From the NCBI RefSeq assembly GCF_025751585.1, contig NZ_JAOWKX010000007.1, forward strand, positions 124,001 through 188,000: a stretch of DNA of 64,000 bases, written 5' to 3'. Shown in pieces: positions 48,252-56,485 of the stretch (positions within the stretch are counted from its first letter, which is position 1; every line of letters starts with the position of its first letter). Below the pieces are notes generated by a model. The model was given only the letters and a program-made list of their open reading frames with translations, ran no database searches and was not told the DNA's origin. The DNA comes from Fluctibacter corallii (GTDB lineage: Bacteria; Pseudomonadota; Gammaproteobacteria; Enterobacterales; Alteromonadaceae). A program made the translations under genes and the position numbers.

Positions 48252-49229
48252 ATGAACCCCATGATTCAAAAGCAAAAAGGTGTCGCGCTCATTATCGTTT
48301 TGATGGTCGTCGCCTTAGTGGCTGTTTTAGCGACAGAAATGGGAAGCCGTTTGCAGCTTAATATTAAGCGAGCAGCGAATATTAAAGACAATAATCAGGC
48401 TTATTGGTACGCACTAGGCGCAGAGCAGTACGCAAAAAGTGCCATCACTAAGTTGATGAAAGAAAATAATAATATTATTGCCGAGGGGCAGGGATGGACA
48501 GAGCCATTAACCTATCCAGTCGAAGGCGGTGTGATCGAAGTCACCTTATCAGATGCACGCGCCTGTTTTAATATGAATGCGTTGCGCGCTAGCAACCCTA
48601 ACGATGCAGCTCATTTAGAAGTGAAAACCGCTTTTAAAAATTTACTCGCCAATCGCAAGTTTGAAATAGACAATTACGCACAAGACGTCGTAACTGATTC
48701 TCTGGCTGACTGGTTAGATGAAGACAGCAATATTCGCAATTATGGAGCTGAAGATTCAGATTATGAATCTATGCTACCTCCTTACTTGCCAGCGAATAAT
48801 TTGATGATGACAAAGTCAGAGTTCAGACTGATAAACGGTGTAAAGCCCAACTGGGCGGTAAACGTTATGCCATTTTTATGCGTTATTCCTAACGAAGAAA
48901 AACTTAAAATCAACATTAATACCCTAAGCAAAGATGATGCTTTATTGCTTGCGGCATTAACCAACTTAAGCGAGGGCGATGCCGCCCGCATCATTAACTC
49001 CCGTCCCCAAGATGGTTATGATGACAAAGGCAAGTTTCTCGCTGAGCAAGAAATTCAGGCGCTTAATTTAAGTGCCGCAAAACAAGATTGGTTCGATATT
49101 ACAACCGACCATTTTATCTTAGACACAAAGAGCGTTTACAATAACGCCACTTTTAGAATGCGCTCGCTTCTGAAACTTGATAACAATAAAGTAAAAGTCA
49201 TCAGGCGCGAGTTCGGAGGAGCATACTGA
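48252..49229 (+). CDS. gspK: Minor pseudopilin GspK
   Basis: 325 residues with prepilin-like site QKGVALIIVLMVVALVAVLA, lacking Glu5 as is normal for GspK. A large helical domain follows with ADWLDEDSN and INVNTLSxD-like ININ.LSKD. It caps the pseudopilus tip. Shares one base with the gspL start. Confidence 0.93.
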   Translation: MNPMIQKQKGVALIIVLMVVALVAVLATEMGSRLQLNIKRAANIKDNNQAYWYALGAEQYAKSAITKLMKENNNIIAEGQGWTEPLTYPVEGGVIEVTLSDARACFNMNALRASNPNDAAHLEVKTAFKNLLANRKFEIDNYAQDVVTDSLADWLDEDSNIRNYGAEDSDYESMLPPYLPANNLMMTKSEFRLINGVKPNWAVNVMPFLCVIPNEEKLKININTLSKDDALLLAALTNLSEGDAARIINSRPQDGYDDKGKFLAEQEIQALNLSAAKQDWFDITTDHFILDTKSVYNNATFRMRSLLKLDNNKVKVIRREFGGAY

Positions 49230-50425
49230 TGGAAGAATTGGTCATCAGATTGGGCTCAGACGCAAATCCTGTCATTCACTGGATGGTTTGGTCTGACAGT
49301 GAAAAAGATATTATCGCCTCGGGTGAATTAGCAGGCCCTGCTGACTTAGCGTCACTTCCCGAGCGCACAGGCAAACATCAGGCAATCGTATTGATTCCAG
49401 GTTCAGAGTGCTTAATGACGTGGGTAGAGATGCCCGCAAAAGCAAGCAGAAAAGCACTTCAGGCTATTCCTTATATGCTTGAAGATGAGCTCTCTGGCGA
49501 CATCAACGAACACTTCTTTGCTATTGGTCCGAAAGTGGATCATTCGCAAGGTGTTGCGGTGATCCAGCACCGAAATATGGTTCGTTATAAAGCCATGTTA
49601 GCTGACGCTGAAATTCATCCGACTAGAATTTTGCCCGATACACTCGCGTTGCCCCATCATGAAGATGAATGGTCGATGGTGGCATTGGGCGACGAACTCA
49701 TAGTTCGTCAAGACAGCTGGAAGGGCATGAGCGGCCATACAAACTGGATGCTTGATGCGATAGGGTTTCATGCCAAACACCAAACCGAGGCGATAACGGT
49801 TCACAACTACGGTGAAACTGATCTATCGACACTCGCGAACACCCACCCTCAACAAGCCGAGCTGGAATTGCCAATGCAGATTTTGGCGAAAGGTGCATTG
49901 AAAGAAAAATTCACCCTACTTCAGGGTGAATATAAAATAAAGCGGGCAAAAAGTCAGGGTGCGTGGCAAAAATGGAAACTTGCTGCAATATTAGCGGGCG
50001 TGGCTTTACTAACCTCATTGATAGACAAAACCGTTACTCTGCAATCTCTCACTGCTGAAAAAGAGAGTTTGAATGCGCAAATTACGGAAGAGTTTAAGCG
50101 TGCATTTCCTGAAACAAGGCGCATTGTCAATGTTCGTAGCCAAATGAAGCAGAAGGTGGCTTCGCTAGAGCAAGGCGGAAGTGGCCTGTCGATGCTCATC
50201 GTGTTAACACAATTGAGCGACGCCTTTGCGCAATCTAATGTCAAACCTCAAACGCTGCGTTTTGACAGTAAACGGTCAGAGTTACGGATGCAAGCGGTGG
50301 CGTCGAACTTTGAGGCACTTGAACAATTTAGACGCCTTGCGGAAGCGCAAGGATTTGAAGTGCAACCTGGCGCAATTAATAACCGAGACAATCAAGTTAT
50401 CGGTTCCCTGTCCATTAGGAGCTAG
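49229..50425 (+). CDS. gspL: Type II secretion protein GspL
   Basis: 398 residues: an actin-like cytosolic domain (LIPGSECLMTWVEMPAKASR), a single membrane helix near residue 250, and a periplasmic ferredoxin-like domain. Anchors GspE to the membrane and pairs with GspM. Confidence 0.92.
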   Translation: MEELVIRLGSDANPVIHWMVWSDSEKDIIASGELAGPADLASLPERTGKHQAIVLIPGSECLMTWVEMPAKASRKALQAIPYMLEDELSGDINEHFFAIGPKVDHSQGVAVIQHRNMVRYKAMLADAEIHPTRILPDTLALPHHEDEWSMVALGDELIVRQDSWKGMSGHTNWMLDAIGFHAKHQTEAITVHNYGETDLSTLANTHPQQAELELPMQILAKGALKEKFTLLQGEYKIKRAKSQGAWQKWKLAAILAGVALLTSLIDKTVTLQSLTAEKESLNAQITEEFKRAFPETRRIVNVRSQMKQKVASLEQGGSGLSMLIVLTQLSDAFAQSNVKPQTLRFDSKRSELRMQAVASNFEALEQFRRLAEAQGFEVQPGAINNRDNQVIGSLSIRS

Positions 50426-50427
50426 CC

Positions 50428-50907
50428 ATGAAAGAGCTATTAAAAAAATATCAGCAGCTCTCAGAGCGTGAGCAATACATGGTAATAGCCTGTTCAGTGG
50501 TATTCATTATTGGCATGTTTTATTGGCTAGTTTGGTCTCCACTTAATACGGCGATCGAACGTAATGAAACCGCAGTAAAAGCCAAACAATCTGAGCTAAG
50601 CTGGGTAAAGAAAAATGCTGCCAAGGCGATTCAATTGAAGCGTTCTAGTCGCGGCGGCGCGCAATATACTGGCTCATTAACCCAAGCGGTGAATCAAACT
50701 GCTGGACGATACAAAATAACGATTTCTCGTATGCAACCTCAAAATGACATATTAAAGGTGTGGGTAGATGAAGTGCCTTTTAACGATGTTGTCACGTGGC
50801 TTCAGTCACTAGAAAGTATGGGCATCACCATTATTGATATTGATCTTGCTCAAGCAGATGCGCCGGGGCTGGTTAAAATCCGCAATTTACAGTTAGGGAA
50901 GTCATGA
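50428..50907 (+). CDS. gspM: Type II secretion protein GspM
   Basis: 159 residues beginning KELLKKYQQLSEREQYMV, one membrane helix (about 20-38), and a short periplasmic ferredoxin-like domain. GspL partner in the inner-membrane complex. Overlaps gspN by 4 nt. Confidence 0.92.
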   Translation: MKELLKKYQQLSEREQYMVIACSVVFIIGMFYWLVWSPLNTAIERNETAVKAKQSELSWVKKNAAKAIQLKRSSRGGAQYTGSLTQAVNQTAGRYKITISRMQPQNDILKVWVDEVPFNDVVTWLQSLESMGITIIDIDLAQADAPGLVKIRNLQLGKS

Positions 50908-51656
50908 AGAACACGCTCACGTTAAGTCTTGTAGCAGTATTGGCTTATCTGTTTTTTTTGGTAGCCAACCTCCCTGCCAATCAAATTTTGGGGCGCATTA
51001 AACAAAATCCCAGTGTTGCACTATATGGTGTCAGTGGCACATTATGGGAAGGTCATGCGAACACGCTGGTCGTACAGGGCCTCCCCATTGACGACGTGTC
51101 ATGGGATATCTCTGTATGGAAATTGCTAATCGGGAAATTGTCTATCGACATTGACGCTGGTAATAGCCGTGACAATACGGCAATCTCATTAAAAGGTCCG
51201 ATTAGCATTAATGTATTCAACCCCCAGCACATTACGGCACAGGATCTAACACTATTTCTGCCAACCGATTTAGTGATTGCCAAGCTGCCCCTCCCCGTTC
51301 CAGTGAATGCTGGAGGGCGATTCAAGTTGCAGCTGGATGAGATGGATTATGATCAGCAATGCCATACGCTATCTGGCAACGGCCAATGGCTCAAAGCAAC
51401 GGTTGCTGGCGCTAAAGGTCCTATATCACTGGGCAATTTCGATGCATCGATTGCCTGTGACAACGGCGAGATATTGGTCAACGTGAGCGAGCCCAATGCA
51501 TTTGGATTAAGCGCCACGGCGAGGGTTCCTGTGAATTTAAACGTCAGAGTAGAAGGCAGATTCAAACCGCAAGAATCCTTGCCTCCAGAAGTGCATCAAG
51601 CCGCCAAGTTTTTTGGTCAACCTGACAGTGAAGGGTATTACAACGTAAAATTGTAA
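50904..51656 (+). CDS. gspN: Type II secretion protein GspN
   Basis: 250 residues with an N-terminal membrane helix and a beta-rich periplasmic body (GVSGTLWEGHANTL, a typical GspN start). GspN is an accessory T2SS part that is not always needed. Last gene of the gsp operon; no gspO follows. Confidence 0.9.
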   Translation: MKNTLTLSLVAVLAYLFFLVANLPANQILGRIKQNPSVALYGVSGTLWEGHANTLVVQGLPIDDVSWDISVWKLLIGKLSIDIDAGNSRDNTAISLKGPISINVFNPQHITAQDLTLFLPTDLVIAKLPLPVPVNAGGRFKLQLDEMDYDQQCHTLSGNGQWLKATVAGAKGPISLGNFDASIACDNGEILVNVSEPNAFGLSATARVPVNLNVRVEGRFKPQESLPPEVHQAAKFFGQPDSEGYYNVKL

Positions 51657-51671
51657 ACTCGAATGTAGCAC

Positions 51672-51707
51672 TTGCGCGCCCAGTTTTGTCTGACGCGGCG
51701 CGCGCAA
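51672..51707. terminator. Inverted repeat between gspN and yrfG
   Basis: 8-bp arms TTGCGCGC/GCGCGCAA around a 20-nt loop, between convergent stops. No T-run is seen, so the role as terminator is only likely. Confidence 0.4.
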
Positions 51708-51723
51708 ATGCCATGCCTCTCAT

Positions 51724-52401
51724 TTATACTGGATTATTCTTAATCTCATCAAGCAAAATGCGATAGTCATCAATAGCAGGAAACTCTTCAATCTCTCTCG
51801 AAGGCATTTTGCTATCAGGGTTTTTCACGCCAAGCAGATGCTTAATGCCATAAGTGTGTGCTGCATGTAGAATCGTTAAGCTATCATCAACAAATAATGT
51901 ACGTTGATTTTCAAATCCTAGTCGCGCTTGAAGTTGTTCCCACAGCGCCTGAGATTCTTTGGTTACACCAAATTCATGGGTGGAAATTAAGGTATCAATG
52001 TGTTCATCTAACTTGGTGTGCTCAATTTTTAAAGACAAAGAATCAGGATGGGCATTCGTCACTAATACCACCTCTCTTCCAGATGCTTTCAATGCATCAA
52101 GAAAAGGAAGTGTGTCAGGGCGCATATCAATTAAATGCTCTATTTCACGCTTCGCTTCAACGATATTCATCTTCAAGCGATCAGCCCAATAATCTAAACA
52201 ATACCACTCTAATGTGCCCATCACTCTCTGGTACTCTTCATTCATAAAGGCTTGTGCCTGCGCTTTAGGTATACCTTCGCGCTCAGCCAACTTTGTAGGC
52301 ACATGCTCTAACCAAAAGTGGTTGTCAAAATGAAGGTCTAGAAGTGTACCGTCCATGTCGAGCAAAACGGTCTGAATTTCGTTCCAAGGTAGGTATGGCA
52401 A
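51724..52401 (-). CDS. yrfG: GMP/IMP nucleotidase YrfG (HAD family)
   Basis: 225 residues from TTG 52401. HAD motif I is VLLDMDGTLLDL (catalytic aspartates), motif II VTNAHPDSLS, and motif IV LFVDDSLTILHAA. Homologous to E. coli YrfG (222 residues), which dephosphorylates purine nucleotides. TTG is chosen because AAGGA lies 8 nt upstream and the protein then begins PYLPWNEIQTVLLD as in the family. The ATG-like opening at 52437 adds a 12-residue leader without support. Confidence 0.9.
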   Translation of the reverse strand: MPYLPWNEIQTVLLDMDGTLLDLHFDNHFWLEHVPTKLAEREGIPKAQAQAFMNEEYQRVMGTLEWYCLDYWADRLKMNIVEAKREIEHLIDMRPDTLPFLDALKASGREVVLVTNAHPDSLSLKIEHTKLDEHIDTLISTHEFGVTKESQALWEQLQARLGFENQRTLFVDDSLTILHAAHTYGIKHLLGVKNPDSKMPSREIEEFPAIDDYRILLDEIKNNPV

Positions 52402-52616
52402 CGTGGATTTCCTTAGTATAAAGTAAAGGGCAATCAACGCATCTTTCCAAATTGAATAGAAAGCCTGCGTCTACGGTCAAGCCCCTTGTTAAACATTAGC
52501 GGCGCCTAAAACAAGCCTGTGGTTCCTCATTGAACAACCAGCAGCGGCAAGTGTAGTATTTTGAACAATACACACGCAATAGCAATCACATGGCGAATAT
52601 GTAATTTGATACATTG

Positions 52617-53180
52617 ATGAACAAAATAGATCCGAACAAACCGCTTCCCCAGATCCACCAACGTGAGATCATTGCACGCAGTGGCTTTTTTAGAGTTGAA
52701 CGTGTTGACCTCGAGTTTTCCAATGGTGCGCAACGACAGTTTGAACGCATGGCAGGCAGTGGCAGAGGTGCAGTGATGATCGTGCCCTTCATTAATGAGG
52801 AGGAGTTTTTACTAGTGCGCGAGTATGGTGCAGGCACCCATTCTTATCATTTGGGTTTTCCCAAAGGCCTCATCGACCCGGGTGAGAGTGTACTGGAAGC
52901 CGCGAATCGCGAATTACAGGAAGAAGTCGGATATGCTGCGCGAGATATGCATGATATTCACAGTGTCAGCATGGCACCTGCGTTTTTCGACGCTACAATG
53001 AATATAGTAGTGGCACATGACTTGTACGAACAAAAACTTGAAGGCGATGAACCGGAGCCTTTAGAGGTAATCCGTTGGTCGATTAAAGACAAAGAAGCAC
53101 TTCTCGCTCGAGAGGATTTCGTTGAAGCCCGCTGTATTGCCGCGCTGTTTCTAGCTGAGCAATGGTTACGAGGACGATAA
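52617..53180 (+). CDS. nudE: ADP compounds hydrolase NudE
   Basis: 187 residues with the Nudix box GESVLEAANRELQEEVGY. NudE hydrolyses ADP-ribose, AP3A and NADH-type dinucleotides. The chosen ATG follows a TTG in the same frame; no strong ribosome binding site is seen. Its stop overlaps the cysQ start as TAATG, so the pair is co-translated. Confidence 0.93.
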   Translation: MNKIDPNKPLPQIHQREIIARSGFFRVERVDLEFSNGAQRQFERMAGSGRGAVMIVPFINEEEFLLVREYGAGTHSYHLGFPKGLIDPGESVLEAANRELQEEVGYAARDMHDIHSVSMAPAFFDATMNIVVAHDLYEQKLEGDEPEPLEVIRWSIKDKEALLAREDFVEARCIAALFLAEQWLRGR

Positions 53181-54010
53181 TGCCCGACGAAGACAGAACC
53201 CGATTACTAGACATCGCAAAATCTGCGGCGACAGAAGCTGGCAAAGCGATACTAACCATTTACGATAGCGGTGATTTCACTGAACATGAAAAAGAAGACG
53301 ACTCTCCAGTCACTTCCGCCGATTATCACGCAAACGACATTATTACTCAGATTTTGAGCAAGGAAACCCCTGACATACCGATTATGTCGGAAGAAACCAA
53401 CAATGGAATGCTATCTGACAGGTCACATTGGCAGCGTTATTGGCTCATTGACCCTATTGACGGCACACAGGAATTCATTGCTCGAAGCGGTGACTTTGCT
53501 GTAAACATAGCATTGGTTGAAAATAACGAGCCAACGATTGGCGTTATATATTGGCCAACAGGACAAACTCTGTATTACGCAGCAAAAGGGCAGGGCGCGT
53601 TTAAATCTAGCTCATTAGAAAATCGCCCCATCAAAGTACGCAAGTTAGATGACCCACATGACGGTGTTGTTATGGTTGCCATTAGCCGCCGGCAGGCACG
53701 TGAAAAGGTCATGAGCCAAATGAATGACAACCGCATTTACCAAACGCTTCCCCTTGGCAGCTGCTCCTTAAAGGCATGCTTTATTGCCGAAGGCAAAGCA
53801 GATGTATTTTTACGTATTGGCGTCACTGGAGAGTGGGACACAGGCGCTTCGCAATGTATTGTTAGTGAAGCGGGCGGGCAGATTATGGCGGCTGACTTTT
53901 CGCCCTTATCTTACAATCAACGAGACAGCTTAACGAATCCAGACTTTGTTATCGTGGGTGACCCTAACGTAGACTGGAAGAATATCGTTCAATATCAAAT
54001 GGATAATTAA
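53180..54010 (+). CDS. cysQ: 3'(2'),5'-bisphosphate nucleotidase CysQ
   Basis: 276 residues with the inositol-monophosphatase metal motif IDPIDGTQEF and the C-terminal GEWDTGASQCIVSEAGG. Converts PAP to AMP in sulfate assimilation recycling. ATG at 53180 shares a base with the nudE stop; the frame opening at 53162 would overlap nudE more. yceI follows 1 bp after. Confidence 0.94.
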   Translation: MPDEDRTRLLDIAKSAATEAGKAILTIYDSGDFTEHEKEDDSPVTSADYHANDIITQILSKETPDIPIMSEETNNGMLSDRSHWQRYWLIDPIDGTQEFIARSGDFAVNIALVENNEPTIGVIYWPTGQTLYYAAKGQGAFKSSSLENRPIKVRKLDDPHDGVVMVAISRRQAREKVMSQMNDNRIYQTLPLGSCSLKACFIAEGKADVFLRIGVTGEWDTGASQCIVSEAGGQIMAADFSPLSYNQRDSLTNPDFVIVGDPNVDWKNIVQYQMDN

Positions 54011-54011
54011 C

Positions 54012-54581
54012 ATGAAATACTCATTATTGGCGGCGCTTACGCTTGCCTCTAGCGCGGCACTAGCCAACTGGTCACTCGACAACGATGCATCTTCACTGCA
54101 TTTTGTTACCACAAAAAATGTGCACGTTAGCGAAATCAACCATTTTGGATTGCTAGAAGGGACATTATCTTCTGACGGCAAACTCAGCGTTGCCATTAAT
54201 CTAGCATCATTGGATACGATGATTGATATTCGAAATACGCGCATGCGCGATATGTTGTTTGATGTTGCCAACAACCAACACGCTACGCTAACCGCAGATA
54301 TCAGTCATTCATTATTCACTATGAAAGCAGGTGAAACCCGCCAGATACAGGTGGAAGGTAACCTGTCACTTATGAGGAAATCAAAGGCGATTCCATTCGA
54401 CATTCAAGTCACAAAGTTAATAGACAATCAATTGCTTGCTACCAGCATTAAACCCGTATTGATCGATGCGCGTGATTTCGGTCTTAATGGGGGCGTTGAT
54501 GCATTACAAAAGATCGCAGGGTTATCGAATATCAGTTATACCGTACCGGTGAGCTTCAACCTGATATTTAAAGGCGAATAA
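54012..54581 (+). CDS. YceI family periplasmic lipocalin-like protein
   Basis: 189 residues with a signal peptide (MKYSLLAALTLASSAALA) and the YceI beta-barrel segments SLHFVTTKN and VINLASLDT-like AINLASLDTMIDIRN. The family binds isoprenoid lipids such as polyprenols in the periplasm; ligand here is unknown. Third gene of nudE-cysQ-yceI. Confidence 0.88.
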   Translation: MKYSLLAALTLASSAALANWSLDNDASSLHFVTTKNVHVSEINHFGLLEGTLSSDGKLSVAINLASLDTMIDIRNTRMRDMLFDVANNQHATLTADISHSLFTMKAGETRQIQVEGNLSLMRKSKAIPFDIQVTKLIDNQLLATSIKPVLIDARDFGLNGGVDALQKIAGLSNISYTVPVSFNLIFKGE

Positions 54582-54692
54582 CAGGTTAGTAAGCAACCTA
54601 TTCAACGCCATTTCTACTGGGGCAGCCTGAATTATGATTACATCAGTTCAGGTGTCTCTCTTCCTTCATACGAAGAGTAAGAGGCTGTACTT

Positions 54693-54932
54693 TTATTCAC
54701 GCTCTTGATCTAATCGAGTTTGATAGGTGACTTTGTCAACGATATCAATAGACTCGTGTAATTCCGAATAAATCAATATAGCATCGCCATGACGAAGTTG
54801 AGCCATCACCTCATTCACTTTCACCTCTAACTCCACCTCTTGTTCGCCATAATCTGTTCCTTCTCTTAGAACAAATGACTCCGCAATGTTATATAGTGTC
54901 TCTGGCGCTAATTCTGAAACGGGTATTCTCAT
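54693..54932 (-). CDS. yheU: YheU family protein
   Basis: 79 residues, acidic, very like E. coli YheU: MRIPVSELAPETL, then ESFVLREGTDYGEQE and AILIYSELHE. No known biochemical role. It follows yheT on the same strand, as in E. coli. Confidence 0.93.
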   Translation of the reverse strand: MRIPVSELAPETLYNIAESFVLREGTDYGEQEVELEVKVNEVMAQLRHGDAILIYSELHESIDIVDKVTYQTRLDQERE

Positions 54933-54963
54933 AACTGCTATTTACCTTAGTAAGCAATACATG

Positions 54964-56007
54964 CTAAACCGCATGTTTTACACTTATATCTAACTGGCTT
55001 TCAAAAAATGTTGCTACGCGCTCATGCATCCAGATTGTCGGTCGCCATGGCGTTCCGTGCATAAAACCCACGTGCCCACCTTGCTCACTTAGCTCATAAC
55101 GCACGGCGCTAGATAAGTCGGCAGGGGCAGGGATCACATGCTCATTCATAAAGGGATCGTCTTTGGCGTGTAGGACTAATGTAGGGGTAAGTATTTGACG
55201 TAAAAATTGAATCCCGCTACAACGTGCGTAATAGTCGTTCGCACTACTAAATCCGTGTAAGGGCGCGGTGACATGCTCATCAAAATCTCGGAAACTTTTT
55301 AGCTTTTTCAACTCATTTGGCAGAAGCTTCAATGTATTCCCAAAATCGACTTTCTGCATTTTTCTCGCTAAGTTTGCCACCATGCTATTAAGTAAGTACC
55401 GTTGATACACGCGTGAAAACCCCTGATTAATGCTATCAGCACACTCTCTTAGCCTAAGCGGCGGAGACACCGCTACAGCAGACTCCACAAACCGTTGCAT
55501 GGGGTTTTCACCTAACAACTTAAGCAGCATATTCGCTCCCAACGAGAAGCCGATGGCGCTTTTTTTAATGTTCGGATATTGCTTATTCAACCACTCCAGA
55601 AAAAACAACGCGTCTTCTGTCTCGCCAGAATGGTAAGCTCTAGGAAGAGTATTTGCACGACCGCTACAACCACGAAAGTGCATCAACACAGGCCAAAACC
55701 CTCTTGTTCTCAACACTGCCATCATGTCATTAGCATAATGAGAACGCACCGACCCTTCTAGCCCATGAAAAAGAACAACCATTCCTTTTTGATTTTCAGG
55801 CTTCTCTCCCCAAGAAATATCAAGGAAATCCCCGTCAGGCAGCGCAAGTTGCTGATGCTTTACATTCAGTTTTCTACGCTTTTGTAAAAAGCGAGGAAAG
55901 ATAGTCTGAATATGGCGATTCTTGGCCCACCAAGGTGGGGAGAAGGTGCTTTTTACCACGCGCCCGTATAGAGCATTGCGCGATTGGTTTTTCTCAGATT
56001 TTGTCAT
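54964..56007 (-). CDS. yheT: Alpha/beta hydrolase YheT
   Basis: 347 residues with oxyanion region LFHGLEGSVRSHY, nucleophile elbow GFSLGAN, acid in HAKDDPFM, and catalytic His in GGHVGFMHG. YheT-type hydrolase (ABHD1/3 relative) of unknown substrate, probably an ester or lipid. Overlaps the DUF2390 gene by 14 nt. Confidence 0.93.
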   Translation of the reverse strand: MTKSEKNQSRNALYGRVVKSTFSPPWWAKNRHIQTIFPRFLQKRRKLNVKHQQLALPDGDFLDISWGEKPENQKGMVVLFHGLEGSVRSHYANDMMAVLRTRGFWPVLMHFRGCSGRANTLPRAYHSGETEDALFFLEWLNKQYPNIKKSAIGFSLGANMLLKLLGENPMQRFVESAVAVSPPLRLRECADSINQGFSRVYQRYLLNSMVANLARKMQKVDFGNTLKLLPNELKKLKSFRDFDEHVTAPLHGFSSANDYYARCSGIQFLRQILTPTLVLHAKDDPFMNEHVIPAPADLSSAVRYELSEQGGHVGFMHGTPWRPTIWMHERVATFFESQLDISVKHAV

Positions 56008-56485
56008 TACTGTTATAAATAAATGTTGCTAGGTCATAGCGGCTCAGTGCATTTAATAAGGGCACCAGCGCCGTCACTTTGTTCAAGTCAATTGCCTTGT
56101 AAGTCGCGTAACTTGCGACATTTGGAAACAGGGAGCATGTTAAATCTAAATCCGAAACATGGCGAATAAGTGCAGATTGTTGCACTTTTTCAATCTCGAG
56201 CTCTTGCTGTAGCAATACCTCATACTTTTTCGTTCCCTTCGCTTGCTTGCGCCGCAATCGAAAAGCTCGCAATGACGTTTCAGATTCTGAAATTGATTGC
56301 ATTAAACTGCCCACTTGCTCTGAATTAAGGGTCAATGAAAACTCCTCGAGAAAACGGCATAACAGCAATATATTCACATTAAAACCGTATTGCTCTTGTA
56401 AGGTAATACAGGTTTTCTCAATGTTTTCTTGCCCGTAAAAGCGCAATGAAAACTGCCAAAAACTATTCGCCGTTAAGTCGTGCAT
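55994..56485 (-). CDS. TIGR02444/DUF2390 family protein
   Basis: 163 residues from ATG 56485. The N-terminal FWQFSLRFYG and the NILLLCRFLE helix are typical of the TIGR02444 family found between yheS and yheT in gammaproteobacteria. Soluble, helical, function unknown. The start overlaps yheS by 23 nt; the longer frame from 56524 adds an unsupported leader. Confidence 0.82.
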   Translation of the reverse strand: MHDLTANSFWQFSLRFYGQENIEKTCITLQEQYGFNVNILLLCRFLEEFSLTLNSEQVGSLMQSISESETSLRAFRLRRKQAKGTKKYEVLLQQELEIEKVQQSALIRHVSDLDLTCSLFPNVASYATYKAIDLNKVTALVPLLNALSRYDLATFIYNSNDKI

